A stretch of 64,000 bases of DNA from an uncultured Pelagibacteraceae bacterium (GCA_902597175.1 CACJWN010000004.1:1-64000); one strand, 5' to 3'; counted from the first letter of the stretch, positions 41,263 through 51,646 are shown. Notes: generated by a model not told the origin, from the sequence alone. Translations and numbers: made by a program.

Positions 41263-44200
41263 ATGTATAATTACAAAAAAAATAAATCTCTACTAGAAAA
41301 AACTTATAATTATAAATCTGAAATGGAGCATGACGCATGTGGAGTAGGTTTGATTGCTTCAACTAATGGGAAGAAAACTAGAAAAGTAGTTGAATATGGA
41401 ATTGAGGCTCTAAAAGCTATCTGGCACAGGGGAGCAGTAGACGCTGATGGTAAATCTGGAGATGGTGCGGGTATACAAATTGAGATAGCTCCTGATTTTT
41501 TTAAAGAAAAAATTTTATCAACTGGTCATACCCCAGATGATAACAATAGGATTTGCGTGGGAATGGTGTTTTTACCTAGAACAGATTATTCAGAGCAGGA
41601 AAAGTGCAGAGAAATAATAGAGTCAGCATTACTAGATGGAAATTATTATATTTATGGTTGGAGGCAAGTTCCGATAAATCCAAGTGTTTTAGGAAAAACT
41701 GCAGATCGAAGCCGTCCAGAAATTGCTCAAGTTATGTTTAAAAAAAATGAAAACTTAGAAACAAATGACCTTGAGAGAGATCTTTTTGAAATAAGAAAAA
41801 AAATTGAAAAAACCGCCAGAGAAAGTCAATTAAAAGAATTTTACATTTGCTCATTTAGCTCAAGATCAATTGTGTATAAGGGAATGTTTTTAGCTGAAAT
41901 GTTGTCAGAATTTTATCCTGATCTTAATGACAAAAAGCTTACCTCAAGGTTTGCAGTATTTCATCAAAGATATTCTACAAATACTTTTCCTAGTTGGGAT
42001 TTAGCACAGCCCTTTAGGACGCTAGCACATAATGGCGAAATAAATACTCTTAAAGGAAATATAAATTGGATGAAAATACACGAGCAAGACATGTCTAGCT
42101 CTTTATTTAAAAATGTAAAAGATCTTAAGCCAGTAATTAGAAGCTCATCTGACTCCGGAGCACTTGATAATGTATTTGAACTATTAGTACATTCAGGAAA
42201 ATTAGCTCCGTTAATAAAATTAATGATGATCCCAGACGCATGGTCTAAAAGAAGTAAAACAGTTCCAAAAAACCATCAAGATCTATTTAATTTTTTAAAT
42301 AGTACTATTGAACCGTGGGATGGTCCAGCAGCCATTTGTGCAACAGATGCCAAATGGGTTTTAGCTTCATCAGATAGAAATGGACTAAGACCTTTAAGAT
42401 ATACCATCACCTCAGATGATTTATTTTTTGCGGGTTCTGAAACTGGTATGATAAAAATTCCTGAAGAAAAGATTATTGAAAAAGGAAAGTTGGGACCAGG
42501 TCAAATTATCGCGATAGATTTAAAAAAAGGTAAATTATTTAAAGATAAAGAAATTAAAGATTTATTAGCTAGAGACTATAAAAAATATAATAAACAAATC
42601 ATTGATTTAGAGAAGAAAATTTCTGATGAAACTGAAAAACCAAATTTCGCAGGTGAAGATTTAAGAAAGAGACAATATTTATCAGGCTTAAGTGTTGAAG
42701 ATTTAGAATTAATACTACACCCAATGGCCGAAGAAGGTAAAGAAGCGTCAGGTTCTATGGGAGATGATACACCCGTTGCAGTTCTTTCAAGTCATTTCAG
42801 ACCCGTTTCCCATTATTTTAGACAAAACTTTAGTCAAGTAACTAATCCTCCAATTGACTCTTTAAGAGAAAATAAAGTAATGAGTTTAAAAACAAGATTT
42901 GGAAATTTAGGAAATATTTTAGATTTTGATAATTTAACCGAAGAAAATATTTATGTTTTAGAAAGTCCAATTCTTACAAATTCACAATTTAAAAAGTTTA
43001 AAAAATTTTTTTCCAAAAAAACAAAAGTAATTGATTGTACTTTTGATATAAATCTATCTTTAAAAGATAGAATTGAGTCAATCAGAGAAGAAGCTGAAAT
43101 TTCTGTCAGAGAGGGAAGCACTTGTTTAATTTTATCAGATAAAAATATTTCCAATAATAAAGCAAGTATACCAAGTATATTGACGGTTGGAGCTGTTCAC
43201 TCCCACTTAGTTAAGCATGGTCTAAGGGGGTATTGCTCATTAAATGTAGAATGCTCTGACGCGTTGGACACACACTCTTTTGCAGTTTTAATTGGTGTAG
43301 GCGCGACAACAGTTAATCCTTATCTTGCAATTGACAGTATCTATCAAAGATTTGAAAAAAAATTATTTGGTAAATCTGATTTTAAAAGTTGTATTGTTAA
43401 GTTTAAAAAATCAATTGATGCTGGATTATTGAAAATAATGTCTAAAATGGGAATATCTGTAATTAGTTCTTACAGAGGTGGATGTAATTTTGAAGCTGTT
43501 GGCTTAAGCAGAGCTATTGTATCTGATTATTTTCCAGGTATGTCATCTAGAATTTCAGGCATTGGTGTAATTGGAATCGAGAAAAAAATAAAAGAACTTC
43601 ATACAAAATTTAATGCAAAAAATGTTTTCACTTTACCCATTGGCGGTTTATACAGATATAGAAAAAGCGGTGAAGATCACCAATATCAAGGCAGATTAAT
43701 TCACCTTCTTCAAAGTGCAGTTGGAAGCGGATCATATGAACAATATAAAAAGTATTCATCAGGTATACATAATCTACCACCAATTAATATTAGAGATTTA
43801 TTGGAATTTAAAAAACCTAAAAAAGAGATAAACATAGAAGAAGTAGAACCCCTAGAGAATATATTAAAGAGGTTTGGAAGTGGGAGCATGTCACACGGAG
43901 CTTTGTCAGCAGAAGCACATGAGACTTTAGCAATGGGAATGAATAGAATTAAAGGAGCTTCATGTAGTGGTGAGGGAGGTGAGGATGCCAAAAGATTTAA
44001 AGTTCTTTCTAATGGTGACAGCGCAAATTCAAGAGTAAAACAAATCGCCTCAGCAAGATTTGGCGTGACCGTAGACTACTTAAATAATGCGAATGAAATA
44101 GAGATAAAAATCGCTCAAGGTGCAAAACCAGGCGAGGGTGGACAGCTACCTGGTTTTAAAGTAACAGATGAAATAGCTAGACTTAGACATTCTACTCCAG

Positions 44201-45759
44201 GTGTGACTTTAATTTCTCCTCCTCCACATCATGATATATACTCAATTGAGGATCTGGCTCAATTAATTTACGACTTAAAACAAATTAATCCTAAAGCACG
44301 TGTAGGTGTTAAATTAGTTGCATCTACTGGAATTGGAACTATTGCAGCGGGAGTTGCAAAAGCAAAAGCAGATATAATTTTAATTTCTGGCCACTCAGGA
44401 GGAACAGGTGCAAGTCCCCAAACTAGCATTAAATACGCTGGAATACCTTGGGAGATGGGCTTAACTGAAGCAAATCAAATTTTAACACTTAATAATTTAA
44501 GACACAACGTAACTCTTAGAACTGATGGAGGATTGAAAACTGGCAGAGATGTAGTGATAGCTGCGATGATGGGCGCTGAAGAATATGGAATGGGAACATC
44601 ATCCTTAGTTGCTATGGGATGTATAATGGTAAGACAATGTCATTCTAATACATGCCCAGTTGGTGTGTGTAGCCAAGATGCTTCATTAAGAGAAAAGTTT
44701 ACTGGGACACCTGACAAAGTAGTAAACTTATTTAAATTTGTAGCAACTGAAGTAAGGGAGATCTTAGCCTCATTAGGGTTTAAGTCTATTAATGAAATAA
44801 TAGGAAGAACAGATTTGTTATCTCAAGTAAATAAAGGTGCATCAAATTTAGATGACTTGGATTTAAATCCTTTATTAGTTCAAGCAGATCCAGGCGAAAA
44901 TCTAAGATATTGCAAAGACAACCATATAAATAAAGTTCCTGAAACTTTAGATGAAAGGATTTGGTCTGATATAAAAGATAAGATTAATCCCTCACAGAAA
45001 AATAATTTTGAATATGAAATCGAAAATACTTCAAGATCAGTTGGAACAAGACTTTCTCATCATATTTACAAAAAATATGGTAACGAAAAACTGAACGATG
45101 AAACTATAAATATTAAATTAAAGGGTTCTGCTGGCCAGTCTTTGGGAGCATTTTTAACCAAAGGGATAAGCTTGACTGTAGAAGGTGACTGTAATGACTA
45201 TGTTGGTAAGGGTTTGTCGGGTGGTAAAATAATTGTAAGAACTTCTAAGAAAAGTAAATTAATTGCAGAACAAAACACAATTATTGGTAATACGGTTTTA
45301 TACGGAGCTACCTCAGGAAAACTTTATGCATCTGGGCAAGCAGGTGAAAGATTTGCGGTAAGAAATTCTGGCAGTTTTGCTGTTGTGGAAGGGTGCGGTG
45401 CACATGGATGTGAGTATATGACAGGTGGCAATGCAATCATATTAGGACCAGTGGGAGATAATTTCGGAGCTGGAATGACAGGTGGAATGGCTTTTATTTA
45501 CGATGAAAAAAATGAGTTCGAAAATTTCGCAAATCCTGCTTCAATAATATGGCAACAGGTCGAAACTGAGTATTGGAAAAAATTTTTAAAAGAAAACATA
45601 AAAGAATTTGAGACTGTCACTTTTTCCCAAAAAGCCAATAAAATATTGAAAAATTTTGAAAAAGAATTAAAAAATTTCAAACAAGTTTGTCCAATTGAGA
45701 TGCTTGATAAATTAGATAACCCAATTAGTTTAAAGCCTCACATCAAGAAAGCAGGCTAA
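41263..45759 (+). CDS. gltB: Glutamate synthase large subunit
   Basis: GltB converts glutamine and 2-oxoglutarate to two glutamates. Of 1498 residues, the first 25 form a propeptide that is removed to expose the catalytic Cys26 (EMEHDACGVG) of the amidotransferase domain. FHQRYSTNTFPSWDLAQPFR and AHNGEINTLKGN are amidotransferase blocks. The FMN domain has KPGEGGQLPGFKV and ISGHSGGTGASPQ, then the [3Fe-4S] Cys motif VRQCHSNTCPVGVC near residue 1125. The C-terminal beta-helix GXGXG domain ends the protein. It is co-transcribed with gltD, and the next gene starts on its stop codon. Confidence 0.97.
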   Translation: MYNYKKNKSLLEKTYNYKSEMEHDACGVGLIASTNGKKTRKVVEYGIEALKAIWHRGAVDADGKSGDGAGIQIEIAPDFFKEKILSTGHTPDDNNRICVGMVFLPRTDYSEQEKCREIIESALLDGNYYIYGWRQVPINPSVLGKTADRSRPEIAQVMFKKNENLETNDLERDLFEIRKKIEKTARESQLKEFYICSFSSRSIVYKGMFLAEMLSEFYPDLNDKKLTSRFAVFHQRYSTNTFPSWDLAQPFRTLAHNGEINTLKGNINWMKIHEQDMSSSLFKNVKDLKPVIRSSSDSGALDNVFELLVHSGKLAPLIKLMMIPDAWSKRSKTVPKNHQDLFNFLNSTIEPWDGPAAICATDAKWVLASSDRNGLRPLRYTITSDDLFFAGSETGMIKIPEEKIIEKGKLGPGQIIAIDLKKGKLFKDKEIKDLLARDYKKYNKQIIDLEKKISDETEKPNFAGEDLRKRQYLSGLSVEDLELILHPMAEEGKEASGSMGDDTPVAVLSSHFRPVSHYFRQNFSQVTNPPIDSLRENKVMSLKTRFGNLGNILDFDNLTEENIYVLESPILTNSQFKKFKKFFSKKTKVIDCTFDINLSLKDRIESIREEAEISVREGSTCLILSDKNISNNKASIPSILTVGAVHSHLVKHGLRGYCSLNVECSDALDTHSFAVLIGVGATTVNPYLAIDSIYQRFEKKLFGKSDFKSCIVKFKKSIDAGLLKIMSKMGISVISSYRGGCNFEAVGLSRAIVSDYFPGMSSRISGIGVIGIEKKIKELHTKFNAKNVFTLPIGGLYRYRKSGEDHQYQGRLIHLLQSAVGSGSYEQYKKYSSGIHNLPPINIRDLLEFKKPKKEINIEEVEPLENILKRFGSGSMSHGALSAEAHETLAMGMNRIKGASCSGEGGEDAKRFKVLSNGDSANSRVKQIASARFGVTVDYLNNANEIEIKIAQGAKPGEGGQLPGFKVTDEIARLRHSTPGVTLISPPPHHDIYSIEDLAQLIYDLKQINPKARVGVKLVASTGIGTIAAGVAKAKADIILISGHSGGTGASPQTSIKYAGIPWEMGLTEANQILTLNNLRHNVTLRTDGGLKTGRDVVIAAMMGAEEYGMGTSSLVAMGCIMVRQCHSNTCPVGVCSQDASLREKFTGTPDKVVNLFKFVATEVREILASLGFKSINEIIGRTDLLSQVNKGASNLDDLDLNPLLVQADPGENLRYCKDNHINKVPETLDERIWSDIKDKINPSQKNNFEYEIENTSRSVGTRLSHHIYKKYGNEKLNDETINIKLKGSAGQSLGAFLTKGISLTVEGDCNDYVGKGLSGGKIIVRTSKKSKLIAEQNTIIGNTVLYGATSGKLYASGQAGERFAVRNSGSFAVVEGCGAHGCEYMTGGNAIILGPVGDNFGAGMTGGMAFIYDEKNEFENFANPASIIWQQVETEYWKKFLKENIKEFETVTFSQKANKILKNFEKELKNFKQVCPIEMLDKLDNPISLKPHIKKAG

Positions 45760-46637
45760 TGAGTAAAATAAAAGTTTTCTGCTTTGGTTTTGGCCAGGTT
45801 GCAGAATGTTTTGTAAACAAGTTAATTAAAGAAAAAAAAGATTTAGACCTAGCTATAACTTCAAGAGATGAAACTCACCAGATAGAATATAATAATTTAA
45901 AAATAACATCTTTTTTTTTTAAAGATGACAAGTTCGATGCGTCATTAAAAACAAAATTAGAGGAAGCAAATTATATTTTGATTTCTATTCCACCTATTGA
46001 TGGAAAAGAAATTGTTGCAAACTATCTTGATGCCCATTTCAAAAATTTAAGAAACTGCAGATGGATTACCTATTTATCAGCTACTAGTGTTTACGGAGAC
46101 CATAAAGGTAATTGGGTTAATGAAGAAAGTATTACTAAACCAACTTCACTAAGTGGTATAAATAGACTTAAAGCAGAAAATTCTTGGACAAGTTTATCGA
46201 AAAAAAATAACTTACCACTACAAATTTTTAGATTAGCAGGTATATATTCTAAAAAGTTTAATATATTACGTAGGTTAAAAACTGGTAAAGCTCAAATAAT
46301 TGATAAAAAAAATCATTTTTTTTCAAGGATCCATGTTGAGGACATAGCCAATATTTTATTCAAGTCCTTTGATAATTTTAAAAAGAATCAAATTTATAAC
46401 ATCTGTGACGACAAACCAACTTCGCAAAGTGAAGTGGTAGCTTTTGGTGCTAAATTATTAAAGATAAAACAACCCAGTCCTGTAAAACTAGAGGAGATTG
46501 AAAGTGAGATGTTACAAAATTTTTATAAAGACTCAAAAAAAGTCGATAACAAAAAGATGAAAAATTTTTTTAAATACAATTTAAAATATCCTACTTACAA
46601 AGAGGGATTAAATTACATCTTTAATGATAATATCTAA
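45759..46637 (+). CDS. SDR-family NAD(P)-binding protein (YeeZ-like)
   Basis: A 292-residue extended short-chain dehydrogenase resembling YeeZ. KVFCFGFGQVAECFVNKL at residues 5-22 is a Rossmann start, LISIPPIDGKE lies near 75, and WITYLSATSVYGDHKGNWVNEES near 105 includes the S-x-Y-type active-site region, with a following NRLKAENSW that places a Lys near the Tyr. Its substrate is unknown; relatives are annotated as nucleoside-diphosphate-sugar epimerases. Its ATG shares a base with the gltB stop (TAATG), so it is translated after gltB. It converges on the hydrolase gene with a 30-base overlap. Confidence 0.78.
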   Translation: MSKIKVFCFGFGQVAECFVNKLIKEKKDLDLAITSRDETHQIEYNNLKITSFFFKDDKFDASLKTKLEEANYILISIPPIDGKEIVANYLDAHFKNLRNCRWITYLSATSVYGDHKGNWVNEESITKPTSLSGINRLKAENSWTSLSKKNNLPLQIFRLAGIYSKKFNILRRLKTGKAQIIDKKNHFFSRIHVEDIANILFKSFDNFKKNQIYNICDDKPTSQSEVVAFGAKLLKIKQPSPVKLEEIESEMLQNFYKDSKKVDNKKMKNFFKYNLKYPTYKEGLNYIFNDNI

Positions 46638-47363
46638 TTCCTTCACTATTTTTTTTAAAGGCTTTTGATCAGATAGACTGTGATCCCCATTTTTAACAAT
46701 TAAAATTTTCTTTTTAGCCTTATTAAATAACTTTAAAACGTATCTTGAGAAGACAACTGGTACAACCTCATCATTTTGGCCGTGTATCATTGTTATATTT
46801 ATTCTGGAATTTATTTTTCTGTTTAAAACTCTATTTTTTTTTCCATCTTTAATTAGTTGTAGTGTTATTGGGTACTCATAGCCGCCGTTTTTTATCACCG
46901 TTTTACCAGTTTTAAATATTTCCTCTTTAATTTTTTTTGGAAATTTGTTCCACATTAATCTAGATAAAAACTCAGGTGCTGCGCCTATTCCAATAAAACC
47001 TTTTATTTGTGGTTTGAAATACTTAAATTGATTAATAGCAATCCAAGCACCCATACTAGACCCAATTAAAATAAAATCTTTTTTTCCAACAATTTTTTTT
47101 ATTACTCTTTTGGCATCATTAGACCAAATACTAATATTTCCTTTAGTAAAAATTCCAGAAGATTTACCATGACCAGAGTATTCTAAGGCTAAAAAACCAA
47201 ATTTATTATTCTTAGCAAACTTTAAAAGAGCTTGGGGTTTTTTTCCTTCTATATCAGACATAAAACCAGGTAAAAAAATTAAATAAAGTTTTTCTTTTGA
47301 GTAATTATCGATATATCTGAGTTTTTTTGTATGAGAGATTTTTAAAAATTTAAATTTTTTCAT
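46608..47363 (-). CDS. Alpha/beta hydrolase
   Basis: A 251-residue serine hydrolase of the alpha/beta fold. LIFLPGFMSDIEGKK near residue 30 is the oxyanion region, LALEYSGHGKSSG near 58 is a family block, IGSSMGAWIAI near 100 is the nucleophile elbow, MIHGQNDEVVP near 195 gives the Asp and NGDHSLSD near 230 the His. It resembles short-chain carboxylesterases or acylaminoacyl-peptidase-like proteins of alphaproteobacteria. The substrate is unknown. No signal peptide is visible. Confidence 0.8.
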   Translation of the reverse strand: MKKFKFLKISHTKKLRYIDNYSKEKLYLIFLPGFMSDIEGKKPQALLKFAKNNKFGFLALEYSGHGKSSGIFTKGNISIWSNDAKRVIKKIVGKKDFILIGSSMGAWIAINQFKYFKPQIKGFIGIGAAPEFLSRLMWNKFPKKIKEEIFKTGKTVIKNGGYEYPITLQLIKDGKKNRVLNRKINSRINITMIHGQNDEVVPVVFSRYVLKLFNKAKKKILIVKNGDHSLSDQKPLKKIVKELDIIIKDVI

Positions 47364-47401
47364 ATTAGAACCTGTTAATTTGCTATTATATATTAAAAAA
47401 T

Positions 47402-48556
47402 ATGACTACTAAAATAAATGTTTTGCAAGTTATTCCGAGACTCGGATACGGAGGAGCGGAGACTGGGTGTTATGATATAGCGCATTATTTGGCAGAGCAA
47501 AACTGCGGCTCTTATATAGCAACTTCGGGAGGAGATTTATTAAAATTTGTTAAAAAGAACAAGGTTAAAGTTTTTAAACTTCCGGTTCATTCAAAAAATC
47601 CTTTAATAATTATTTTAAATACAATAATGATGATTTTCTTAATCTTAATTAAAAAAATAAATATTGTTCATGCAAGAAGTAGAGCGCCAGCATGGTCGTG
47701 CTATTTTGCATGTCTAATAACAAACACAATTTTTGTCACTACATTTCATGGGACCTATAATTATAAGTCTAAATTAAAAAAATTTTACAACAGTATTATG
47801 CTCAGATCAAAACTTACAATAGCGGGTTCTAATTTTATTTTTGGACACATTAATGATAATTATAGCGAATATTTAAACAAGCATAAAAAACTTAGAGTAA
47901 TTTTTAGGGGTATTAATGTAGATTATTTTAATTCAAAAAATATTTCAATTTTAAAACAAGAAAAATTAAAAAGAGAATGGAGTCTAGATCCAAATAAATT
48001 CATCATATTGATGCCTGGCAGATTAACATATTGGAAAGGACAAGAAAAATTTATTGAGGCGCTAAATATTTTAATAGAAGATTACAATTTTACAAATTTT
48101 CATGCTATTTTGCTTGGATCTGATCAAGGCAGAAAAGTGTATAGTAAAAAGCTTTTTAGTTTAGTTGAAAGATATAGCTTATCTAAAAAAATTAGTTTTA
48201 TAAATCATTGCGGAGAAATGCCTTTGGCTTACTCATTAGCAGATGTAGTTGTTTCTGCATCTATAGAACCAGAAGCTTTTGGTAGAATTGCTGTAGAATC
48301 TCAATCTATGGGCAAACCAATAATTGCAAGTAATATAGGTGGATCAAAAGAGACAGTTCTAAATAAAAAAACTGGTTTTTTGTATAAACATGATGATCCA
48401 AGAGAACTTGCCAAAAGTTTAAATACTGTTATTCAATTAAATCAAGAGGAGTTGAAATTAATGGGAAACGAAGGTAGAAAAAACGTAGCGAAAAAGTTTG
48501 ATGTAGAATTGATGTGTGACTCAAATTTAAGAGAATATAAAAAATTATTGAAATAA
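47402..48556 (+). CDS. Family 4 glycosyltransferase
   Basis: A 384-residue GT-B glycosyltransferase of the GT4 type. QVIPRLGYGGAETGCYDIA near residue 9 is the acceptor-side glycine loop, MPGRLTYWKGQEKFIEAL near 205 is the nucleotide-sugar loop with Arg and Lys, and SASIEPEAFGRIAVESQSMGKPIIAS near 280 holds the EX7E donor motif. It probably adds a sugar to LPS or another surface glycan. It is directly followed by thrS without a gap, so it may be transcribed into the translation operon. Confidence 0.88.
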   Translation: MTTKINVLQVIPRLGYGGAETGCYDIAHYLAEQNCGSYIATSGGDLLKFVKKNKVKVFKLPVHSKNPLIIILNTIMMIFLILIKKINIVHARSRAPAWSCYFACLITNTIFVTTFHGTYNYKSKLKKFYNSIMLRSKLTIAGSNFIFGHINDNYSEYLNKHKKLRVIFRGINVDYFNSKNISILKQEKLKREWSLDPNKFIILMPGRLTYWKGQEKFIEALNILIEDYNFTNFHAILLGSDQGRKVYSKKLFSLVERYSLSKKISFINHCGEMPLAYSLADVVVSASIEPEAFGRIAVESQSMGKPIIASNIGGSKETVLNKKTGFLYKHDDPRELAKSLNTVIQLNQEELKLMGNEGRKNVAKKFDVELMCDSNLREYKKLLK

Positions 48557-50476
48557 ATGCCTCAGATAAAGTTATTAGATGGTAATAAAGTTTCTTTTAC
48601 AAAATCAATAAGTGGTTTTGAATTATCAAAAAAAATTAGTAAATCACTAGAAAAGTCTGCTTTAATAATGGAAGTTGATGGTGAGTTAAAAGATTTAAGT
48701 CACGAGATTACAAAAGATTCTAATGTAAGAATAATAACTTCTAAAGATAAGGAAGGTTTAGAGGTAATAAGGCATGATGCTGCTCATATAATGGCCATGG
48801 CAGTTCAAGAGTTATTTCCTGGTACCCAAGTTACTATAGGTCCAGTTATTGAGAATGGTTTTTATTATGATTTTGCTAGAAAAGAACCTTTTACTAGTGA
48901 TGATTTGAGCAAGATTGAAAAAAGAATGTCAGAGATAATTGATAGAAATGTCAAAACAAAAAGAGAAGTTTGGGAAAGAAAAAAAGCAATAGAGCACTTT
49001 AAAAAAATTGGAGAAAAGTACAAAGCTGAAATAATCGAGAGTATTCCACAAAATGAAGAACTTTCAATTTATCATCATGGAGACACCTGGCATGATTTAT
49101 GTAGGGGCCCACATTTAGCTTCATCAAGTAAAATTGGAAAAGCTTTCAAGCTAACTAAAGTGTCTGGCGCTTACTGGCGAGGAGATTCAAACAATGAGAT
49201 GTTACAAAGAATTTACGGAACTTGTTGGAGTTCAAAAAAAGAATTAGATGAATATCTTAATCGCTTGGCAGAAGCTGAAAGAAGAGACCACAGAAAACTT
49301 GGCAAGGAAATGGATTTGTTTCATTTCAGAGAAGAGAGCCCAGGATCAGTTTTCTGGCATGAAAAAGGATGGTTATTATTTCAAAGATTAGTTGAGTATA
49401 TGAGGATGAAGCAAAGACTTGCTGGATACAAGGAAATAAATACTCCTGAACTTCTAGATAAGACCTTATGGGAAAAATCTGGTCATTGGGAAAAATTTGG
49501 AGAACATATGTTCACATCTGAAACACCTGATGAGAAAACATTTGCTGTCAAACCTATGAATTGCCCAGGCTGTGTTCAGGTTTTTAATCAAGGTCTTAAG
49601 AGTTATAGAGATTTACCTTTAAAACTCTCAGAATTCGGAAAAGTACACAGATACGAACCATCAGGAGCTTTACACGGTTTGCTAAGAGTTAGAGCCTTTA
49701 CTCAAGATGATGCACACATTTTTTGTACTGAGGATCAAATTACTGAAGAATCATTATCTGTCACAAATTTAATTTTGGAAATTTACAAAGATTTAGGTTT
49801 CGAAGATGTAATTTTAAAATATTCTGATAGACCCCAACAAAGAGTAGGTGAAGATAAAATTTGGGATAAATCTGAAGCCGCTCTGTTAACCGCAATCAAA
49901 AAATCTAAATTAGAATATACAGTCAACAAAGGAGAGGGAGCTTTTTATGGACCAAAAATTGAATTTGTTTTAAGAGATGCTATAGGAAGAGATTGGCAAT
50001 GTGGTACTCTTCAAGTTGATTTAAACCTGCCTGGAAGGCTAGGCGCAACTTATGTAGCTAAGGACGGAACTAAAAAAGTCCCTGTTATGTTACACAGAGC
50101 TTTGTTTGGTTCGCTAGAGAGATTTATTGGAATACTAATAGAAAATTATGCGGGCAAGTTGCCCTTTTGGTTATCTCCGGCACAAGCAGTAGTATGTTCA
50201 ATAACAGATGAGAACAATAAGTATGTGAAAAAGTTATTTGAAGATTTGTTTAAAGAAGGTATAAAATGTGAAATGGATTTAAGAAATGAGAAAATTAATT
50301 ACAAAATTAGAGAACATTCGTTAGCAAAAATTCCATATATTATAGTTTGTGGCAAAAAAGAAGTTTCGGAAAATACTGTTACAGTTAGAAAACTTGGTTC
50401 CGATAAACAAGAAACAATTAAAAAAGAAAAACTCATCAAGAATATGCTAGATTTAAACAAGTTACCTTTAAACTAA
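48557..50476 (+). CDS. thrS: Threonyl-tRNA synthetase
   Basis: ThrS charges tRNA-Thr. The 639-residue class II enzyme has an N-terminal TGS domain (residues 1-60), an editing domain with HDAAHIMAMAVQELFPG near 73, and a catalytic core. VKPMNCPGCVQVFNQGLKSYRDLP near 332 holds the zinc Cys of motif 1-2, RYEPSGALHGLLRVRAFTQDDAHIF near 362 forms motif 2, and VMLHRALFGSLERFIGILIE near 515 is motif 3. The C-terminal anticodon-binding domain is complete. It leads thrS-infC-rpmI-rplT-pheST, a conserved order. Confidence 0.97.
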   Translation: MPQIKLLDGNKVSFTKSISGFELSKKISKSLEKSALIMEVDGELKDLSHEITKDSNVRIITSKDKEGLEVIRHDAAHIMAMAVQELFPGTQVTIGPVIENGFYYDFARKEPFTSDDLSKIEKRMSEIIDRNVKTKREVWERKKAIEHFKKIGEKYKAEIIESIPQNEELSIYHHGDTWHDLCRGPHLASSSKIGKAFKLTKVSGAYWRGDSNNEMLQRIYGTCWSSKKELDEYLNRLAEAERRDHRKLGKEMDLFHFREESPGSVFWHEKGWLLFQRLVEYMRMKQRLAGYKEINTPELLDKTLWEKSGHWEKFGEHMFTSETPDEKTFAVKPMNCPGCVQVFNQGLKSYRDLPLKLSEFGKVHRYEPSGALHGLLRVRAFTQDDAHIFCTEDQITEESLSVTNLILEIYKDLGFEDVILKYSDRPQQRVGEDKIWDKSEAALLTAIKKSKLEYTVNKGEGAFYGPKIEFVLRDAIGRDWQCGTLQVDLNLPGRLGATYVAKDGTKKVPVMLHRALFGSLERFIGILIENYAGKLPFWLSPAQAVVCSITDENNKYVKKLFEDLFKEGIKCEMDLRNEKINYKIREHSLAKIPYIIVCGKKEVSENTVTVRKLGSDKQETIKKEKLIKNMLDLNKLPLN

Positions 50477-51022
50477 GTGTCAAACTCTAAACCAAATTAT
50501 TTTCAAAGAAGAACAAAGCATCAAGGCCCCAGAGCTAATGGGCGAATAAAAGCTTTAGACGTTCAGGTAATTGGAAGCGATGGAGCTAATCTTGGAGCGA
50601 TGCCTTTAAATAAAGCAATTGAGCTAGCTAAACAAGAAGATTTAGATTTGATTGAAATATCTCCAAACGCAAACCCTCCTGTTTGTAAAATTATGGACAT
50701 GGGAAAGTATAAATATGACTTACAAAAAAAAGCAAACCAAGCAAAGAAAAAACAAAAAATTGTTTCTTTAAAAGAAATTAAATTAAGACCGGGTACAGAA
50801 ACACATGATTATAATTTTAAAATAAAAAATGCTAAAAAGTTTATCAGCAAAGGAGATAAAGTTAAATTTACAGTAAAATTTAAAGGACGAGAAATGCAGC
50901 ATACCGAATTAGGAAAAGAACTAATGAATAAAATTATTGACGAAACAAAAGATATAGCAAAAGTCGAGAGCCAGCCTAAATTTGAAGGCAAACAAATGGT
51001 GATGATAATTCAACCTATTTAA
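50477..51022 (+). CDS. infC: Translation initiation factor IF-3
   Basis: IF-3 binds the 30S subunit and helps select the start codon and initiator tRNA. The 181-residue protein has the N-domain with NGRIKALDVQVIGSDGANLG and LDLIEISPNANPPVCKIMDMGKY, and the C-domain with KEIKLRPGTETHDYNFK. The start is a GTG placed directly after the thrS stop. Use of a non-ATG start is common for infC; in E. coli an AUU start underlies autoregulation, and a GTG may serve a milder version here. Confidence 0.95.
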   Translation: MSNSKPNYFQRRTKHQGPRANGRIKALDVQVIGSDGANLGAMPLNKAIELAKQEDLDLIEISPNANPPVCKIMDMGKYKYDLQKKANQAKKKQKIVSLKEIKLRPGTETHDYNFKIKNAKKFISKGDKVKFTVKFKGREMQHTELGKELMNKIIDETKDIAKVESQPKFEGKQMVMIIQPI

Positions 51023-51040
51023 ATCAATAATAATAGCGTC

Positions 51041-51069
51041 TTGCTAACCTAAGATATTGCCTATATAAG
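51041..51069 (+). promoter_or_regulatory. Putative promoter for rpmI-rplT
   Basis: TTGCTA (51041-51046) and TATAAG (51064-51069) are 17 bases apart in the 59-base gap between infC and rpmI. Transcription would begin about six bases before the rpmI ATG, giving a nearly leaderless mRNA. No L20-binding leader structure like that of E. coli could be recognised in this short gap. Confidence 0.35.
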
Positions 51070-51081
51070 TCCGGAATATTT

Positions 51082-51288
51082 ATGCCAAAATTAAAAACTA
51101 AAAGCTCAGCAAAAAAAAGATTCAGATTTACTGCTTCAGGTAAAATTAAAATGCCTCAAGCCGGTAAAAGACATGGTATGATTAAAAGAACAAATTCGCA
51201 AATAAGAAAGCAGAGAGGCACTACGATAATGACTAAACAGGATTCACGAATTGTAAAATCGTATATGCCATATAATTTAAGAGGATAA
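51082..51288 (+). CDS. rpmI: 50S ribosomal protein L35
   Basis: A 68-residue ribosomal protein of standard length. [20 protein letters not shown] opens it, and [14 protein letters not shown] follows, both typical of L35. The protein is highly basic and binds 23S rRNA. It is one base away from rplT, and the two are translated together. A possible internal promoter lies just upstream. Confidence 0.96.
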   Translation: MPKLKTKSSAKKRFRFTASGKIKMPQAGKRHGMIKRTNSQIRKQRGTTIMTKQDSRIVKSYMPYNLRG

Positions 51289-51289
51289 A

Positions 51290-51646
51290 ATGGCAAGAAC
51301 TAAACGTGGTGTAGTTAGTAGGGCAAAACATAAAAAAGTTTTAAAAACTGTAAAAGGCCAGTACGGAAGAAGAAAAAATACCATTAGAATAGCTCGTCAA
51401 GCTATGGAAAAAGCGATGCAGTATGCTTATCGAGATAGAAAAGCAAAAAAAAGAGAATTTAGATCTCTTTGGATACAAAGGATCAATGCTGGTGTTAGAG
51501 CTGAGGGATTGACATATGCTAAATTTATTAATGGATTAGCTAAATCAAAAATCAAATTAGATAGAAAAGTTTTAGCCGAATTAGCTTACAATAATCCAGA
51601 AGTCTTTAAATCTGTAGTAAAAAAGGTTCAATCTTCCCTTAGTTAA
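51290..51646 (+). CDS. rplT: 50S ribosomal protein L20
   Basis: L20 is an early-assembly protein of the large subunit. The 118-residue product starts [19 protein letters not shown], and the helical N-terminal extension [36 protein letters not shown] binds 23S rRNA (quoted here in part: [13 protein letters not shown]). [20 protein letters not shown] is the globular domain. It follows rpmI after one base and precedes pheS by 49 bases. Confidence 0.96.
   Translation: MARTKRGVVSRAKHKKVLKTVKGQYGRRKNTIRIARQAMEKAMQYAYRDRKAKKREFRSLWIQRINAGVRAEGLTYAKFINGLAKSKIKLDRKVLAELAYNNPEVFKSVVKKVQSSLS

Noticed and set aside
41263-45759. Possible frameshift or internal stop in the very long gltB frame
   Set aside because: The 1498-residue frame is continuous, and all expected domains appear in order.
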